A DNA stretch of 64,000 bases, taken from NCBI RefSeq assembly GCF_026151205.1, contig NC_087084.1, forward strand, positions 968,312 through 1,032,311. The letters run 5' to 3'. Made by a program: the position numbers and the translations under genes. Below are positions 1 to 13,500 of this stretch, in pieces. The first letter of the stretch is position 1. Each line of letters starts with the position of its first letter. Source of the DNA: Bolinopsis microptera. Its lineage: Eukaryota; Ctenophora; Tentaculata; Lobata; Bolinopsidae. The notes below the pieces were generated by a model. That model was given only the letters and a program-made list of their open reading frames with translations. It did not search any database and was not told where the DNA came from.

Positions 1-119
1 TCACAACTTAACTTAACTGTCATTTTATTAATGCAACTAGTGACAGTGTAAGTGTAACCCGGCCTTCGGCCGGGATTTCACTGCCGCAGTTAAAAAGGGT
101 ATGAGTATTTACCCGCTGA

Positions 120-713
120 GTCAAAACCCGCATTAGGTCAGCAATTATACTCGGAGTGCCCTCACGTATCCAATATGAGTATATCAAGAAACTCATAGAA
201 AATGGTGATGAGGTTGCACTTAAGAGTTTGGAAAATATATTTCGATATCAAGATGATCTTATTTCGTTTAATGATAGTGGTCTATTAGGGAATATTTTAG
301 GAGATATCTATCCTAGTGAGATGATTGTGAACTGTACTAATGTATCACCGCGTAAGTGCAATTATCTAGATTTATGTATTAGCATTTACAGGGGCAAGTT
401 TAGAGTAACACTTTATGATAAACGGAAAGACTATAGTTTTAATGTCATTTCTTATCCTTTTTTAGATGGGAATATCCCAAAGAATCTTTCTTACGGGGTA
501 TTTATTTCTCAGCTTGTTAGATTCGCTAACATTAATACCACAGTAGAGGGATTTTATAGTAACATTTGTGACTTAGTTAAGAAGCTTGTAAATCAAGGCT
601 TTATTCCTGCTGCCTTGCGCAAAAAGTTTTTGAAGTTTTACAATTCTAAACTTAATATCTGGTGTAAATTTGGGGTAGATATTTACGATCGTGTTATCAA
701 AATATTTGATTAG
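120..713 (+). pseudogene. Reverse transcriptase C-terminal fragment of a retroelement
   Basis: The frame is open from 120 (after a stop at 117) to the stop at 711-713, with no convincing ATG near the start, so this is the tail of a longer protein. The motif FRYQDDLISF, with YQDD about 31 residues after 156, looks like the catalytic Y/F-x-DD box of a reverse transcriptase. The following YLDLCISIYRGKF, YDKRKDYSFNVISYPFLDG and YGVFISQLVRFA segments match the palm/thumb end of an RT family common in aquatic invertebrates. Fingers, most of the palm and any endonuclease are missing. A small GC hairpin (58-74) with a CTTCG loop lies upstream. The fragment lies outside the inverted repeat. The RT assignment is firm; the clade is not. 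Confidence 0.72.
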
Positions 714-1819
714 GAATGTGTAGACTGTTGATATGTTGGAGTAGTTCATATTTGTTTGTCCTTCATATATCGTTTTTATTAATTTGGACCTTGAATCTTG
801 AGTGTAATGTGCCTTTTCTCTTCGGCTCACGCTTCCCGCGTGTGGTTGTACCTGGAACCTAGATTGAGTTCCTAGTTTCACCTTATTTACATTATTTGAG
901 TTATTTCGTGCGTGTCTAGGGATCTCTTTGGTGAGATGAGTTGTTGTATTAGTACAATTTAGTTGACCTAGTTTATATTCTTATTTTATTTTACCCTTTT
1001 CAGTTTTTAGATGATTTATGTTATTTGCATGCTCATGTTATAATAGAGTTTGAAGCATTGTTGCGTTTTGGGGCTTTGTAATACTATGACGGCATTGCTT
1101 TGAATTTGAATTTCTGATGATATTGATTTTCACTTTCAGTGCTATGTAACCTGGCAGTAACGTTGTAAAGGACTTTGAGGGGGTCTGTAGTCCCCCCGCA
1201 TAGTATGTTTGTGTTTCACTGATTTGTAAACTGAAGACGTAAATAATCGCATAATCAGTTCTTTCTCGTGGATAATTATGTCATTATTAGGCACCACATT
1301 CCATGATCATAAGGTCTGTGCACCCTGTACCACGACTATTACACCTCATAACTCCCGTCTTGAACCGCTTTCCATTTTTATTTAAATCATTTTAGAAATT
1401 AATCCTTGTTAACTCCGCACCACACCCGCTTATTATATTTTAAAACACGCATAACATTGTCGTATGAAAGTATGAACTCTCTCTCTGCAGTCCAAACAGA
1501 CCGCAATGAGTGCAATCCCCCCTAATAAAGTAATAAGCTTATAGTATTATCTTGTGGCTAACTTAATTACGATTCATGTACCAACGCTACATAATATGCA
1601 GTAATGGGAGAGAGAGCGAGGAGGGAGAAAAAAAGAGCCATTTTATGTCACATTTGTGGTACAAAACCATCAATAAAACCACTTACCACCGACCAATTTG
1701 AAAAAACCTTATTAGCTTATTCATTTGGCTTTGTCAGAGTTTTGTCGAAACTATACCGAAAAAACCAGTCCCGTAACTCCTACCGTTTTCTTGATTAAGC
1801 TGCTCGGAAATTACACGAG
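714..1819. other. Non-coding stretch after the RT fragment
   Basis: No gene is recognised. The first part (to about 1200, ending with a G-rich/C-rich pair, GAGGGGGTC...CCCCCCG) may be the 3' untranslated tail of the RT element. A 64-codon open frame at 1604-1798 starts with basic residues and resembles nothing I know; I regard it as chance. Confidence 0.4.
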
Positions 1820-1898
1820 CACAGACAGACAGACACACACAGACAGACACACAGACAGACAGACACACACAGACACACACACAGACACACACACACTC
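1820..1898. repeat. (ACAG)n/(AC)n microsatellite
   Basis: About 80 bp of interleaved ACAG and AC units, ending at a non-repetitive ACTCTGAG. Simple-sequence repeat with no sign of function. Confidence 0.9.
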
Positions 1899-4485
1899 TG
1901 AGATCATTGTTCAAGATACCTCAGCTTCATCATCGTACGTATGCGTGTTCCTCTCCAAAGATAGTGGAAACCTGTTGACTTAAGCTCCACTTAATCTTGT
2001 CGATGTGTGTCTAAAGAAAATTGCTGAATAGAAACCGCATGAAACTTCGAAACTCTATAACTTGTTATAAAAAACAATGATAATTTAAGTTCGCAGACGC
2101 AGACGTGTGCTATTCTGCGGTATGAACGGACATTAATATGAACGCTAGAAGGCATTCAAAACCATCAAAAATACGAATTTTTTTCATTTTTTAAATTTTT
2201 TAAAAATTTCAGCAAATGATTTTTAAATCCATTTTTTATAAAGTAAGTAAGAATAGCAGTCGTTAAGCAGTATAAATGTTAAAATATGTGTATATGATTA
2301 GTGTCTACTATCACAAATCATCTTCATCAAATGGGTTTTCGTGCATGAAATAGTCCATGCTTAAAGCATCAGTGATTTCTAGCTTTATGGAAACCTTTTT
2401 TTTATCAAACTACCCGGTCCTGCATTTCAGTGTTAACTTTTACAAGCCATTCGGCGTGAAGCGGGTTTTATCTTAGACAACTTTAGTTTAACCTTAACAT
2501 CACGTGGAGCTTTCCTAGCACTGTTTCGTTACCTCCCCTGAGTAATATGAATTATAACAACGTCGGACAATGTCCTTGGCAACACGATTTACCGTAATAT
2601 TTAGAGGCTGGAACAAGTTTGTCAAGTTGGCGGAGACTAGCTCATGAACTATGTTGTTGGGTGCCATAATTTCGCTGACTTTTTCCACCAAGTGACCCTT
2701 GAAAACATCATATACTAGTAGAGTTTTATGTGCCTCCGGGAGACCAAGGAGAACCTTTCTGTCGTTAACTTACGGCACAATAAAGTTGTCATATATTCTG
2801 GACAAAAAGTTCGAAATTTTGAAAAAAATTCAACGGACAATTTAACTTGGACGGACCTTAAATGAACAGACTTTATTTGAACGTACATTAGATGAACGTA
2901 TAGGGCCTCCAGCGTCTAAATAAGGTCCGATAAGGTACATATTTTGTAGTGTTGTAATTAACTTCAATGCGTCATAGAAGCCTAAATATTTGCTTCGTTG
3001 TTTGATTTACTGTTAACTAGTTTTCGATTAAAATCTTTCATTTATATTTATTTATTTATTTATTACGAAAATACAGATTTTGAGATTTCATAGGCCGTCA
3101 AGTTTCAATCTGTCAAGGGTCAAAGTTTGTCCGTTTCTAAGTTTTTATATCGCGACAATTATCATAGGGGGTTATTCCTGTTGATATTTTTACTTTGTGT
3201 GTGGTTCGGAACAGATATAAGATTTTCAAGAAAATTAAGAGGTTGCTCAAGCTCAGCATCAAATAGTCTTCACTTTAGGACATACCGATAACATAAAAAT
3301 GTGCAAGATATTAGAGTATATAAACGTCACAATAACGTCACAATAACGTCACAAGGCTACCACATCCTAAACTAATGAATTAGGCTGCAGAATGCAGATA
3401 CGACCCATAATAAGAAATCAAATTAACCATCAATCTTGGCTAAGTGTTTGTAACTTTAGAATCAAAAGTAGCTACTTTCGCATTCTCAGTGGGACAGAAT
3501 AACATATTCTGATATTATTAAGTTATAATATGTATGAACTCGGATATGAGGCGTCGAATAAATGTTTAGTTATCTTTTAATCAACTTAACTCCTTGAAAA
3601 CCGGAGAGCTCTACGATCTGCAAATGAACTCATGACTTACTAGTTACTATAAATATTATTTTGTCATATTTGTAGCGTTTGTATTATTTATTGGGCATTC
3701 CATAAAAGCAATCTCAAGTACCACGAAGTTCATGTAAGCTCACTGTTTTGTTCAGTTGTTCAATTACTTAATTAAACCGCTTCATTCTGCCTGATCAATT
3801 ATACTTATCGTCAACTAATTTACGTTGTTTTTAAACGCTATTACTCGAAGAACCTGGTTAATATTTTCCTGTTTCTTATAGTTTGGCACAATGCCAATGG
3901 ACTGGCCCATTTGGTTTAGTGAAAATATGTTTCCATTTTCAGTAACATTTTAGCAACAGAATTGCGTACCATGGATTAGCATATAATTGGGATACAGTGA
4001 AACTATCGGGCTATAATGAATGGGACTTGCCATGCCCCATGGCGACATTAAAATATATAACTCTGGTTCATCATTTCCTCGATATAGTCAGGGGAAAAGT
4101 GAAAATCCGTTGGATTTGAAGGGTGATAAGGATTTAGCAACGGGATATGGTAGTTAGGACCCCTACGAACATAATTAGACTTGTCACCAATTTTTTTTTC
4201 TCACGGCAACGCCACTTTTTACCACTTCTTACCACCTTTCTGGTTTGCCAAATATCTTCAGTTGTGAATGTCGCAGAAGGTTGCAAATAATGGAGGATGT
4301 TCATCTCATAAAGGAGAAAAGCTTTTGTTATACAACTTGTTACGTTGGACAATCAGCTAATTGGATAATCACCAATTAGCTAATTACCAAAAAAATTGAA
4401 AAATTTTTATTGGCTCAAAATGATCGATATCGTTTAAAACACGGACAAATGTAGTTTTAAGAAAAATTTCAAATTTTTTTTTCAG
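1899..4485. other. Gene-poor DNA upstream of the Ig gene
   Basis: Several open frames of up to ~70 codons exist but none shows a recognisable domain. Small local features are a TTTA run near 3045-3064 and a triple repeat of ACGTCACAAT near 3324-3353. The region is AT-rich. It should contain the promoter and any first untranslated exon of the Ig gene, but I cannot place a promoter. Confidence 0.5.
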
Positions 4486-4575
4486 AGAAAGTGAAAGAGA
4501 AAGTGACTAAGTAAGCAAGTTGGAGTTCTTTTCATGATAGTGAGGAGGTTCTTTCAACTGCTTGCTCTTGTCACG
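4486..4575 (+). CDS. Exon 1: 5' UTR end and signal peptide of the Ig-superfamily gene
   Basis: A polypyrimidine tract and CAG end at 4485, so this exon may be spliced onto an upstream leader exon. The ATG at 4534 opens 14 codons, MIVRRFFQLLALVT, followed by a donor (ACG|GTAAGT at 4576). Joined in phase 0 to exon 2 this gives a basic-then-hydrophobic leader ending near VIGA, a good signal peptide for secretion. The ATG choice rests on that leader. The right arm lacks this exon because the inverted repeat stops in intron 1. An in-frame ATG at 4924, just before exon 2, is a possible alternative start. Confidence 0.66.
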
Positions 4576-7500
4576 GTAAGTGTATTAGTTATTTATTTTT
4601 TTCGAGTAATGTTTTTAGGTGTCCGCAGACGCCTGGACTTTTAATTTTAATTTTCTCCCCTCTCGTAATAAAAGTCATTCTCGAACCCTTCAAATGAAAG
4701 TGTAGCATTTGATGACCAAAACTAATTTGAGGTAATTTTTTGTTACATCCACCCAGATTGGTAATTTTACATGACTATCCTCTCACCATAACCTTGTCAT
4801 ACGTTGTATGACCCGCCGCGCACGAGTGCGCGGCTCCCCCTGTATTGTAGAATGTAGAAACTCTACAGTAGAAACTTTATAGTGAAGCGACAGTGGGGGT
4901 CACCGCGTGATACAACCATAACCATGATAATAGTGAACGCTTTTTCTCAGGTTATTGGAGCGAATTTTGATTTTTCAGATGCTGACTCGTCAGGACAAGC
5001 AGCAACCTGTGAACAAGGGTTCGTTATAGATGGCGAAGGTAAGTTGAATTAGCCGATATTTTGTCCCTGTATATTTACCAAAATGATTTTGAAGTATATT
5101 ACGAGATTTTTGGGTTACTCGTTGCAGTCAGTGTAATTCAATATTTCTATAACTTTACTAATCAACTTAATTAACTAAACTGTGCATTATCAGGTTGTAG
5201 AGGTTGTCCCGCCGGTACCAAAGCTAAGTCCGATCAAACAGGTTGTGACACGTGTCCGTTAGACTCATACAGGTGAGTTCAATGTGAAACGTTTCCGCTA
5301 GACTCATACAGGTGAGTTTAATGTGAAACGTGTCCTCTATACTCATACAGGTGAGTTCAATGTGAAACGTGTCCTCTAGACTCATACAGGTGAGTTTAAT
5401 GTGAAACGTGTCCTCTAGACTCATACAGGTGAGTTCAATGTGAAACGTGTCCTCTAGACTCATACAGGTGAGTTTAATGTGAAACGTGTCCTCTATACTC
5501 ATACAGGACAGTTCAATGTGAAACGTGTCCTCTAGACTCATACAGGTGAGTTCAATGTGAAACGTGTCCTCTAGACTCATACAGGTTAGTTCAATGTGAA
5601 ACGTGTCCTCTAGACTCATACAGGTGAGTTCAATGTGAAACGTGTCCTCTAGACTCATACAGGTGAGTTCAATGTGAAACGTGTCCTCTAGACTCATACA
5701 GGTGAGTTCAATGTGAAACGTGTCCTCTAGACTCATACAGGTGAGTTCAATGTGAAACGTGTCCTCTAGACTCATACAGGTGAGTTCAATGTGAAACGTG
5801 TCCTCTAGACTCATACAGGTGAGTTCAATGTGAAACGTGTCCTCTAGACTCATACAGGTGAGTTCAATGTGAAACGTGTCCTCTAGACTCATACAGGTGA
5901 GTTCAATGTGAAACGTGTCCTCTAGACTCATACAGGTGAGTTCAATGTGAAACGTGTCCTCTAGACTCATACAGGTGAGTTCAATGTGAAACGTGTCCTC
6001 TATACTCATACAGGTGAGTTCAATGTGAAACGTGTCCGCTAGACTCATACAGGTGAGTTCAATGTGAAACGTGTCCTCTAGACTCATACAGGTGAGTTCA
6101 ATGTGAAACGTGTCCGCTAGACTCATACAGGACAGTTCAATGTGAAACGTGTCCTCTATACTCATACAGGTTAGTTCAATGTGAAACGTGTCCTCTATAC
6201 TCATACAGGACAGTTCAATGTGAAACGTGTCCTCAAGACTCATACAGGTGAGTTCAATGTGAAACGTGTCCTCTAGACTCATACAGGTGAGTTCAATGTG
6301 AAACGTGTCCGCTAGACTCATACAGGACAGTTCAATGTGAAACGTGTCCTCTATACTCATACAGGTTAGTTCAATGTGAAACGTGTCCTCTATACTCATA
6401 CAGGTTAGTTCAATGTGAAACGTGTCCTCTAGACTCATACAGGACAGTTCAATGTGAAACGTGTCCTCTAGACTCATACAGGTTAGTTCAATGTGAAACG
6501 TGTCCTCTATACTCATACAGGTGAGTTCAATGTGAAACGTGTCCTCTATACTCATACAGGTTAGTTCAATGTGAAACGTGTCCTCTAGACTCATACAGGT
6601 GAGTTCAATGTGAAACGTGTCCTCTATACTCATACAGGTTAGTTCAATGTGAAACGTGTCCTCTATACTCATACAGGTTAGTTCAATGTGAAACGTGTCC
6701 TCTAGACTCATACAGGTGAGTTCAATGTGAAACGTGTCCGCTAGACTCATACAGGACAGTTCAATGTGAAACGTGTCCTCTATACTCATACAGGTTAGTT
6801 CAATGTGAAACGTGTCCTCTATACTCATACAGGTTAGTTCAATGTGAAACGTGTCCTCTAGACTCATACAGGACAGTTCAATGTGAAACGTGTCCTCTAG
6901 ACTCATACAGGTGAGTTCAATGTGAAACGTGTCCTCTAGACTCATACAGGTTAGTTCAATGTGAAACGTGTCCTCTATACTCATACAGGTGAGTTCAATG
7001 TGAAACGTGTCCTCTATACTCATACAGGTGAGTTCAATGTGAAACGTGTCCGCTAGACTCATACAGGTTAGTTCAATGTGAAACGTGTCCTCTATACTCA
7101 TACAGGTGAGTTCAATGTGAAACGTGTCCTCTATACTCATACAGGTTAGTTCAATGTGAAACGTGTCCTCTAGACTCATACAGGTGAGTTCAATGTGAAA
7201 CGTGTCCTCTAGACTCATACAGGTGAGTTCAATGTGAAACGTGTCCTCTAGACTCATACAGGTGAGTTCAATGTGAAACGTGTCCTCTATACTCATACAG
7301 GTGAGTTCAATGTGAAACGTGTCCTCTATACTCATACAGGTGAGTTCAATGTGAAACGTGTCCTCTAGACTCATACAGGTGAGTTCAATGTGAAACGTGT
7401 CCTCTAGACTCATACAGGTGAGTTCAATGTGAAACGTGTCCTCTAGACTCATACAGGTGAGTTCAATGTGAAACGTGTCCTCTATACTCATACAGGTGAG

Positions 7501-10500
7501 TTCAATGTGAAACGTGTCCTCTAGACTCATACAGGTTAGTTCAATGTGAAACGTGTCCTCTAGACTCATACAGGTGAGTTCAATGTGAAACGTGTCCTCA
7601 AGACTCATACAGGTGAGTTCAATGTGAAACGTGTCCTCTATACTCATACAGGTGAGTTCAATGTGAAACGTGTCCTCTATACTCATACAGGTTAGTTCAA
7701 TGTGAAACGTGTCCTCTATACTCATACAGGTGAGTTCAATGTGAAACGTGTCCTCAAGACTCATACAGGTGAGTTCAATGTGAAACGTGTCCTCTATACT
7801 CATACAGGTGAGTTCAATGTGAAACGTGTCCTCTATACTCATACAGGTGAGTTCAATGTGAAACGTGTCCTCTATACTCATACAGGTTAGTTCAATGTGA
7901 AACGTGTCCTCTATACTCATACAGGTGAGTTCAATGTGAAACGTGTCCTCTAGACTCATACAGGTGAGTTCAATGTGAAACGTGTCCTCTAGACTCATAC
8001 AGGTGAGTTCAATGTGAAACGTGTCCTCTAGACTCATACAGGTTAGTTCAATGTGAAACGTGTCCTCTAGACTCATACAGGTGAGTTCAATGTGAAACGT
8101 GTCCTCTAGACTCATACAGGTGAGTTCAATGTTAAACGTGTCCTCTAGACTCATACAGGTTAGTTCAATGTGAAACGTGTCCTCTATACTCATACAGGTG
8201 AGTTCAATGTGAAACGTGTCCTCTAGACTCATACAGGTGAGTTCAATGTTAAACGTGTCCTCTAGACTCATACAGGTTAGTTCAATGTGAAACGTGTCCT
8301 CAAGACTCATACAGGTGAGTTCAATGTGAAACGTGTCCTCAAGACTCATACAGGTGAGTTCAATGTGAAACGTGTCCTCTATACTCATACAGGTGAGTTC
8401 AATGTGAAACGTGTCCTCTATACTCATACAGGTTAGTTCAATGTGAAACGTGTCCTCTATACTCATACAGGTGAGTTCAATGTGAAACGTGTCCTCTAGA
8501 CTCATACAGGTGAGTTCAATGTGAAACGTGTCCTCTAGACTCATACAGGTGAGTTCAATGTGAAACGTGTCCTCTAGACTCATACAGGTTAGTTCAATGT
8601 GAAACGTGTCCTCTAGACTCATACAGGTTAGTTCAATGTGAAACGTGTCCTCTAGACTCATACAGGACAGTTCAATGTGAAACGTGTCCTCTATACTCAT
8701 ACAGGTGAGTTCAATGTGAAACGTGTCCTCTAGACTCATACAGGTGAGTTCAATGTGAAACGTGTCCTCTAGACTCATACAGGTGAGTTCAATGTGAAAC
8801 GTGTCCTCTAGACTCATACAGGTGAGTTCAATGTGAAACGTGTCCTCTAGACTCATACAGGTGAGTTCAATGTGAAACGTGTCCTCTAGACTCATACAGG
8901 TAAGTTCAATGTGAAACGTGTCCTCTAGACTCATACAGGTGAGTTCAATGTGAAACGTGTCCTCTAGACTCATACAGGTGAGTTCAATGTGAAACGTGTC
9001 CTCTATACTCATACAGGTGAGTTCAATGTGAAACGTGTCCTCTAGACTCATACAGGTGAGTTCAATGTGAAACGTGTCCTCTAGACTCATACAGGTGAGT
9101 TCAATGTGAAACGTGTCCTCTAGACTCATACAGGTGAGTTCAATGTGAAACGTGTCCTCTATACTCATACAGGTGAGTTCAATGTGAAACGTGTCCTCTA
9201 TACTCATACAGGTGAGTTCAATGTGAAACGTGTCCTCTATACTCATACAGGTGAGTTCAATGTGAAACGTGTCCTCTAGACTCATACAGGTGAGTTCAAT
9301 GTGAAACGTGTCCTCTATACTCATACAGGTGAGTTCAATGTGAAACGTGTCCTCTATACTCATACAGGTGAGTTCAATGTGAAACGTGTCCGCTAGACTC
9401 ATACAGGTTAGTTCAATGTGAAACGTGTCCTCTATACTCATACAGGTGAGTTCAATGTGAAACGTGTCCTCTATACTCATACAGGTTAGTTCAATGTGAA
9501 ACGTGTCCTCTAGACTCATACAGGTGAGTTCAATGTGAAACGTGTCCTCTAGACTCATACAGGTGAGTTCAATGTGAAACGTGTCCTCTAGACTCATACA
9601 GGTGAGTTCAATGTGAAACGTGTCCTCTATACTCATACAGGTGAGTTCAATGTGAAACGTGTCCTCTAGACTCATACAGGTGAGTTCAATGTGAAACGTG
9701 TCCTCTAGACTCATACAGGTGAGTTCAATGTGAAACGTGTCCTCTAGACTCATACAGGTGAGTTCAATGTGAAACGTGTCCTCTATACTCATACAGGTAA
9801 GTTCAATGCGCTACTGGTGCGGAGGTATTAGGTAAACAGGTTCTGACACGTGACAGTGTTTAACCTAATCTCGCCCAATAACGACCCTGTCAATCGAATT
9901 GTTAAGGTAGTTTGAAAGTTACGAACAGTGTGCTTAACATTTCATTAAATAACATTTCATATTCTGACACTTACTTTCAGCTTGGCGGAGGCTACAGAAT
10001 GTGTAGAATGTGCTGGCTCGTTAGGAACTGTAAGTGATGGAAGCACCAAGGCTGAGGATTGCGCCAGTAAGTTTAACTTCTAATGTTTTTTTTTGTTTAA
10101 AAAAAAAAATTTTTTAAATTTTTTAATATGCAACCTACTAAAAACTTCTAATGTTTAAATTTAATCTACCATAAGCTGCAGTCACTCCAGTTATTTTTAA
10201 TGGTTGGTATGGCCTGCTTAGGTTTGGTTTATCGTTTCTACTGCCACATGTACGCTTTGGCGTCGTTGGAATTGTGAGTTGATATGATATCATATTCATC
10301 TTACTATATATAAAGCGAGACGATATATATGGATGTGTTTATCCGTACCATTTTACTGACACCACGGCATCAATTTTAACGCGACTTTCCGCAAAAAGCG
10401 TAAAAGATATACAACTGATACTTTTTTGACTGGGTCAAATGCTTTAATGGCCTCCAAATCAGCATGAAAAAATAAAAAATTGGCCAAGGAATAGGAGTTT

Positions 10501-13500
10501 TAGAGCCCAAAATTTGAACCCCCAAGTGGTGTCAAAAACGCGAATTAAATTGGTAATTATTATTTAGTCTCTTGAGTCTTGACACTATTTTAGGGTTATA
10601 CGGGTTCCTGCTAGTAGTCTTAACGATTTGAGGTTACCAATGAGTTAACGTTCAATTGTAGGAATTGAAATATTTCGTTACAGGCAGTAAGTTTACAGGT
10701 TGCATCGTAAGGAATGATTGAGATAATGATTTGAACAGCCCATTTTAATTTTCTATTATTTACCGTGGCACACAGAACCATGCACCTGCTACTTCCGGAT
10801 AATTTGAAAATATAAATAAACTAGATAGCCCGTGGTAACAGGGACGAAGCTAGTAGTATTCTTTGAAAGAAAGTTTTAATCGCATCAAAAATATCCATCC
10901 CAACTGAAGATACAGCCGATTTAAATATAAAACACTTTAAACACAACGTAATTACCACAAAACCGATCAAAATGACGTTAAAACAATCTTTGCACGTGCA
11001 TGACGTGTGCATTAAAACACCGTTGCTATGGAACGTTTTGGTTGTTACCTAAATTTCTATTTTTCGTCTAATTTGCACGTGGGCGGTCGTACGTACAGTG
11101 TACAGAATTTTCTGAATTATAATAGAGATAAACTATCATATCCGGACGATTTTGATTTCCCGAAAATAATCGCACATACATTTTGAACTGTGGTGTGATT
11201 GAGATTTCTCTTTTGATTCTTAAATTGCCCTATCTGTGTCACTGATTCGTTAATTTGAAAAAATCATTTGGGATATTGTATCAGTACAGTATAATCATCA
11301 TCAACTTGCTCTAACCATGTACTATGTAATACAGTATCATGTACTATGTAATACAGTATCATGTACTATGTAATACAGTATCATGTACTATGTAATACAG
11401 TATCATGTACTATGTAATACAGTATCATGTACTATGTAATACAGTATCATGTACTATGTAAAATCTTTCATTCAGAATCAAAGATTATTCAAAAGAATTG
11501 TAGGTAACTAAAACTGCTGACTGTCTGCCGTTCGACTGTCATGTGGACTTGATTAGTGCACTTGCTACTAATTTTTGTGGTTTGGTAATTTGGTCGTGAA
11601 TTATCAAACCGAAAAAATTGTAAAACGTTGGACCATGGACATTGGACATCGATAAAATATTCTTCATTATCATTATAACGAAATTAACCTTTTTAGCCGT
11701 GTGTACGGTCCCGAGCGTGGAGAATACGATAACCGGAACGACACCTTCTGGTACCCGGTTGGCAGATGGCGAGGATTCCACCATCGTGTGTGATAGTGGC
11801 TACCAGTACGCAGATCAGGAAACACAAATTATATCATGTGACGTTTCCCTCGATAACAACGGGTACCCTGCCGGCTGTAGAAGTAAGCATCTGTTTTATC
11901 CATTAATTTGGAAGTATTATATATTTGTTTAGATTATATATTTTTAATTGTAGTTGACGAAATGAGAGTCTCCACTCAGTGTGTTAAAACATAATTCTTT
12001 GTCGACGTTTCGGCTACATGCCTTTGTCATAAACAGGACAAAGGCATGTAGCCGAAACGTCGACAAAGAATTATGTTTTAACACACTGAGTGGAGACTCT
12101 CATTTCGTCAACTACAATTAAAAATAAATGATTGACCCACTCATAAGAGCAAAACAAGATTACCAGATTATATCCACCAGCGTGCGCTTTTTCGCATAGC
12201 GGGCTCTCACCAGCCCGCTGTCAAAGGGCCCGATATCTCTACAGCCCGCTCATGATATAGCCCGCTAACAAGTGACATTTAATTTGACCAGTAGCAATAT
12301 AGCCCGGAGTTCTCTAAAATATTTTCAGTTTCTGTATCGTCTCCATGTGAAATTCCTTATTACACTGACTATATATACATTTTAATTTTGTGTCCGGTAG
12401 GGCTGCTCATGCAGCTCGTGAGCAGATGACATGATACTTTGATTTATATCAAAGTTATTATAACACACTACATAATACACATCAGCACTATAATCCCCCT
12501 ATATTATTGATATTCATCGTCATTGACATTACATTCATTATTCCCAGGGCCCAGGAATGCAGTGCATCTCCAGCCCCTATATACGACACAGCCCTTTATG
12601 ATTGGCTTACATTGAACACGTGACGTGTTACCATGGTTACAACAATTAGTGGCGACCTTTTCTAGAGTTGGCTTTTATACAAGCTCCATTGTTTATTTAT
12701 AAAATTATATATTAACTGTAATACGCCCGCTGGTGGATATAATCCACATCACCTCGACCCGCGGGCGGAAAAATCGTATAGCACTCGGGCCCGATGGGCC
12801 CTCCGTGCTATACGAAAATATGTCCTCCTCGGGCTAGCGCCCTCGGGGACATATGAAATATTGCACGCGCGTGCGCGTGCAATATTTTGTTCCGCCCGCG
12901 AGTCTCCGGTGATATGTATATATATATTTGTTTAGATTATATATTTGTTTAGATTATATATTTGTTTAGATTATATATTTGTTTAAATTTATAATTATAT
13001 ATTTGTTAAGATGATCATGAGATGCCCAATGCTCCGGTTTTAGAATAAGGCAGAAATGAACCACCTCATCGATTATCAATAAAACGGTGAGTATGCATGC
13101 TTTGGTTGTTACTCAAATACTCGTCAAAAATTCTTTTATAAGTTATTGAAAAAATTCGTTTTTCAGAAATAACGCTGACATTACCGAATAATCCCTCCTT
13201 AAAAATGGGTAGCGAAGCGTCACTTACATGTGTCGTCGAAAATGAGTCGGATAACTCAGATATAACTTGGTTCAAGGGCGAGTCGCAACTCCTTAGTCCA
13301 GATGACAACTACGGATTTGATATCGATACAGATGCACTAACTTCTATTTTGACTATCAAAGTTCTGGATGATACTCACACTACATCCTACTCATGTAGAT
13401 TGAACTACCTATCTCCACTGCTCAGTGAACAGTCCATAACTGGTGACCTCACTGTCCTAGGTCAGGATAAGTTTTATTAAATGATACCTTTTTTAATTAA

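Noticed and set aside
1604-1798. 64-codon frame with a CHIC motif
   Set aside because: A single CxxC without partners, next to a microsatellite; not enough to call a gene.
4134-4352. 72-codon minus-strand frame before exon 1
   Set aside because: No recognisable domain and no splice or start context; treated as chance.
7702-7890. THTGEF motifs on the plus strand, resembling C2H2 zinc-finger linkers
   Set aside because: There are no paired Cys or His ligands. The motif is a chance reading of the 39-bp satellite.
5224-9792. A 1522-residue minus-strand open frame made of a 13-residue repeat (MSLEDTFHIELTC)
   Set aside because: The unit is 39 bp, a multiple of three, so any frame lacking a stop stays open. 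It is antisense to the Ig gene, ends at the satellite edge and has no flanking gene structure. The right-arm version (59128-60342) is open for the same reason.
5257-9807. CRISPR-like regularity of the 39-bp, 46-bp and 22-bp arrays
   Set aside because: Units are contiguous with no unique spacers, and the context is an intron-bearing animal gene.
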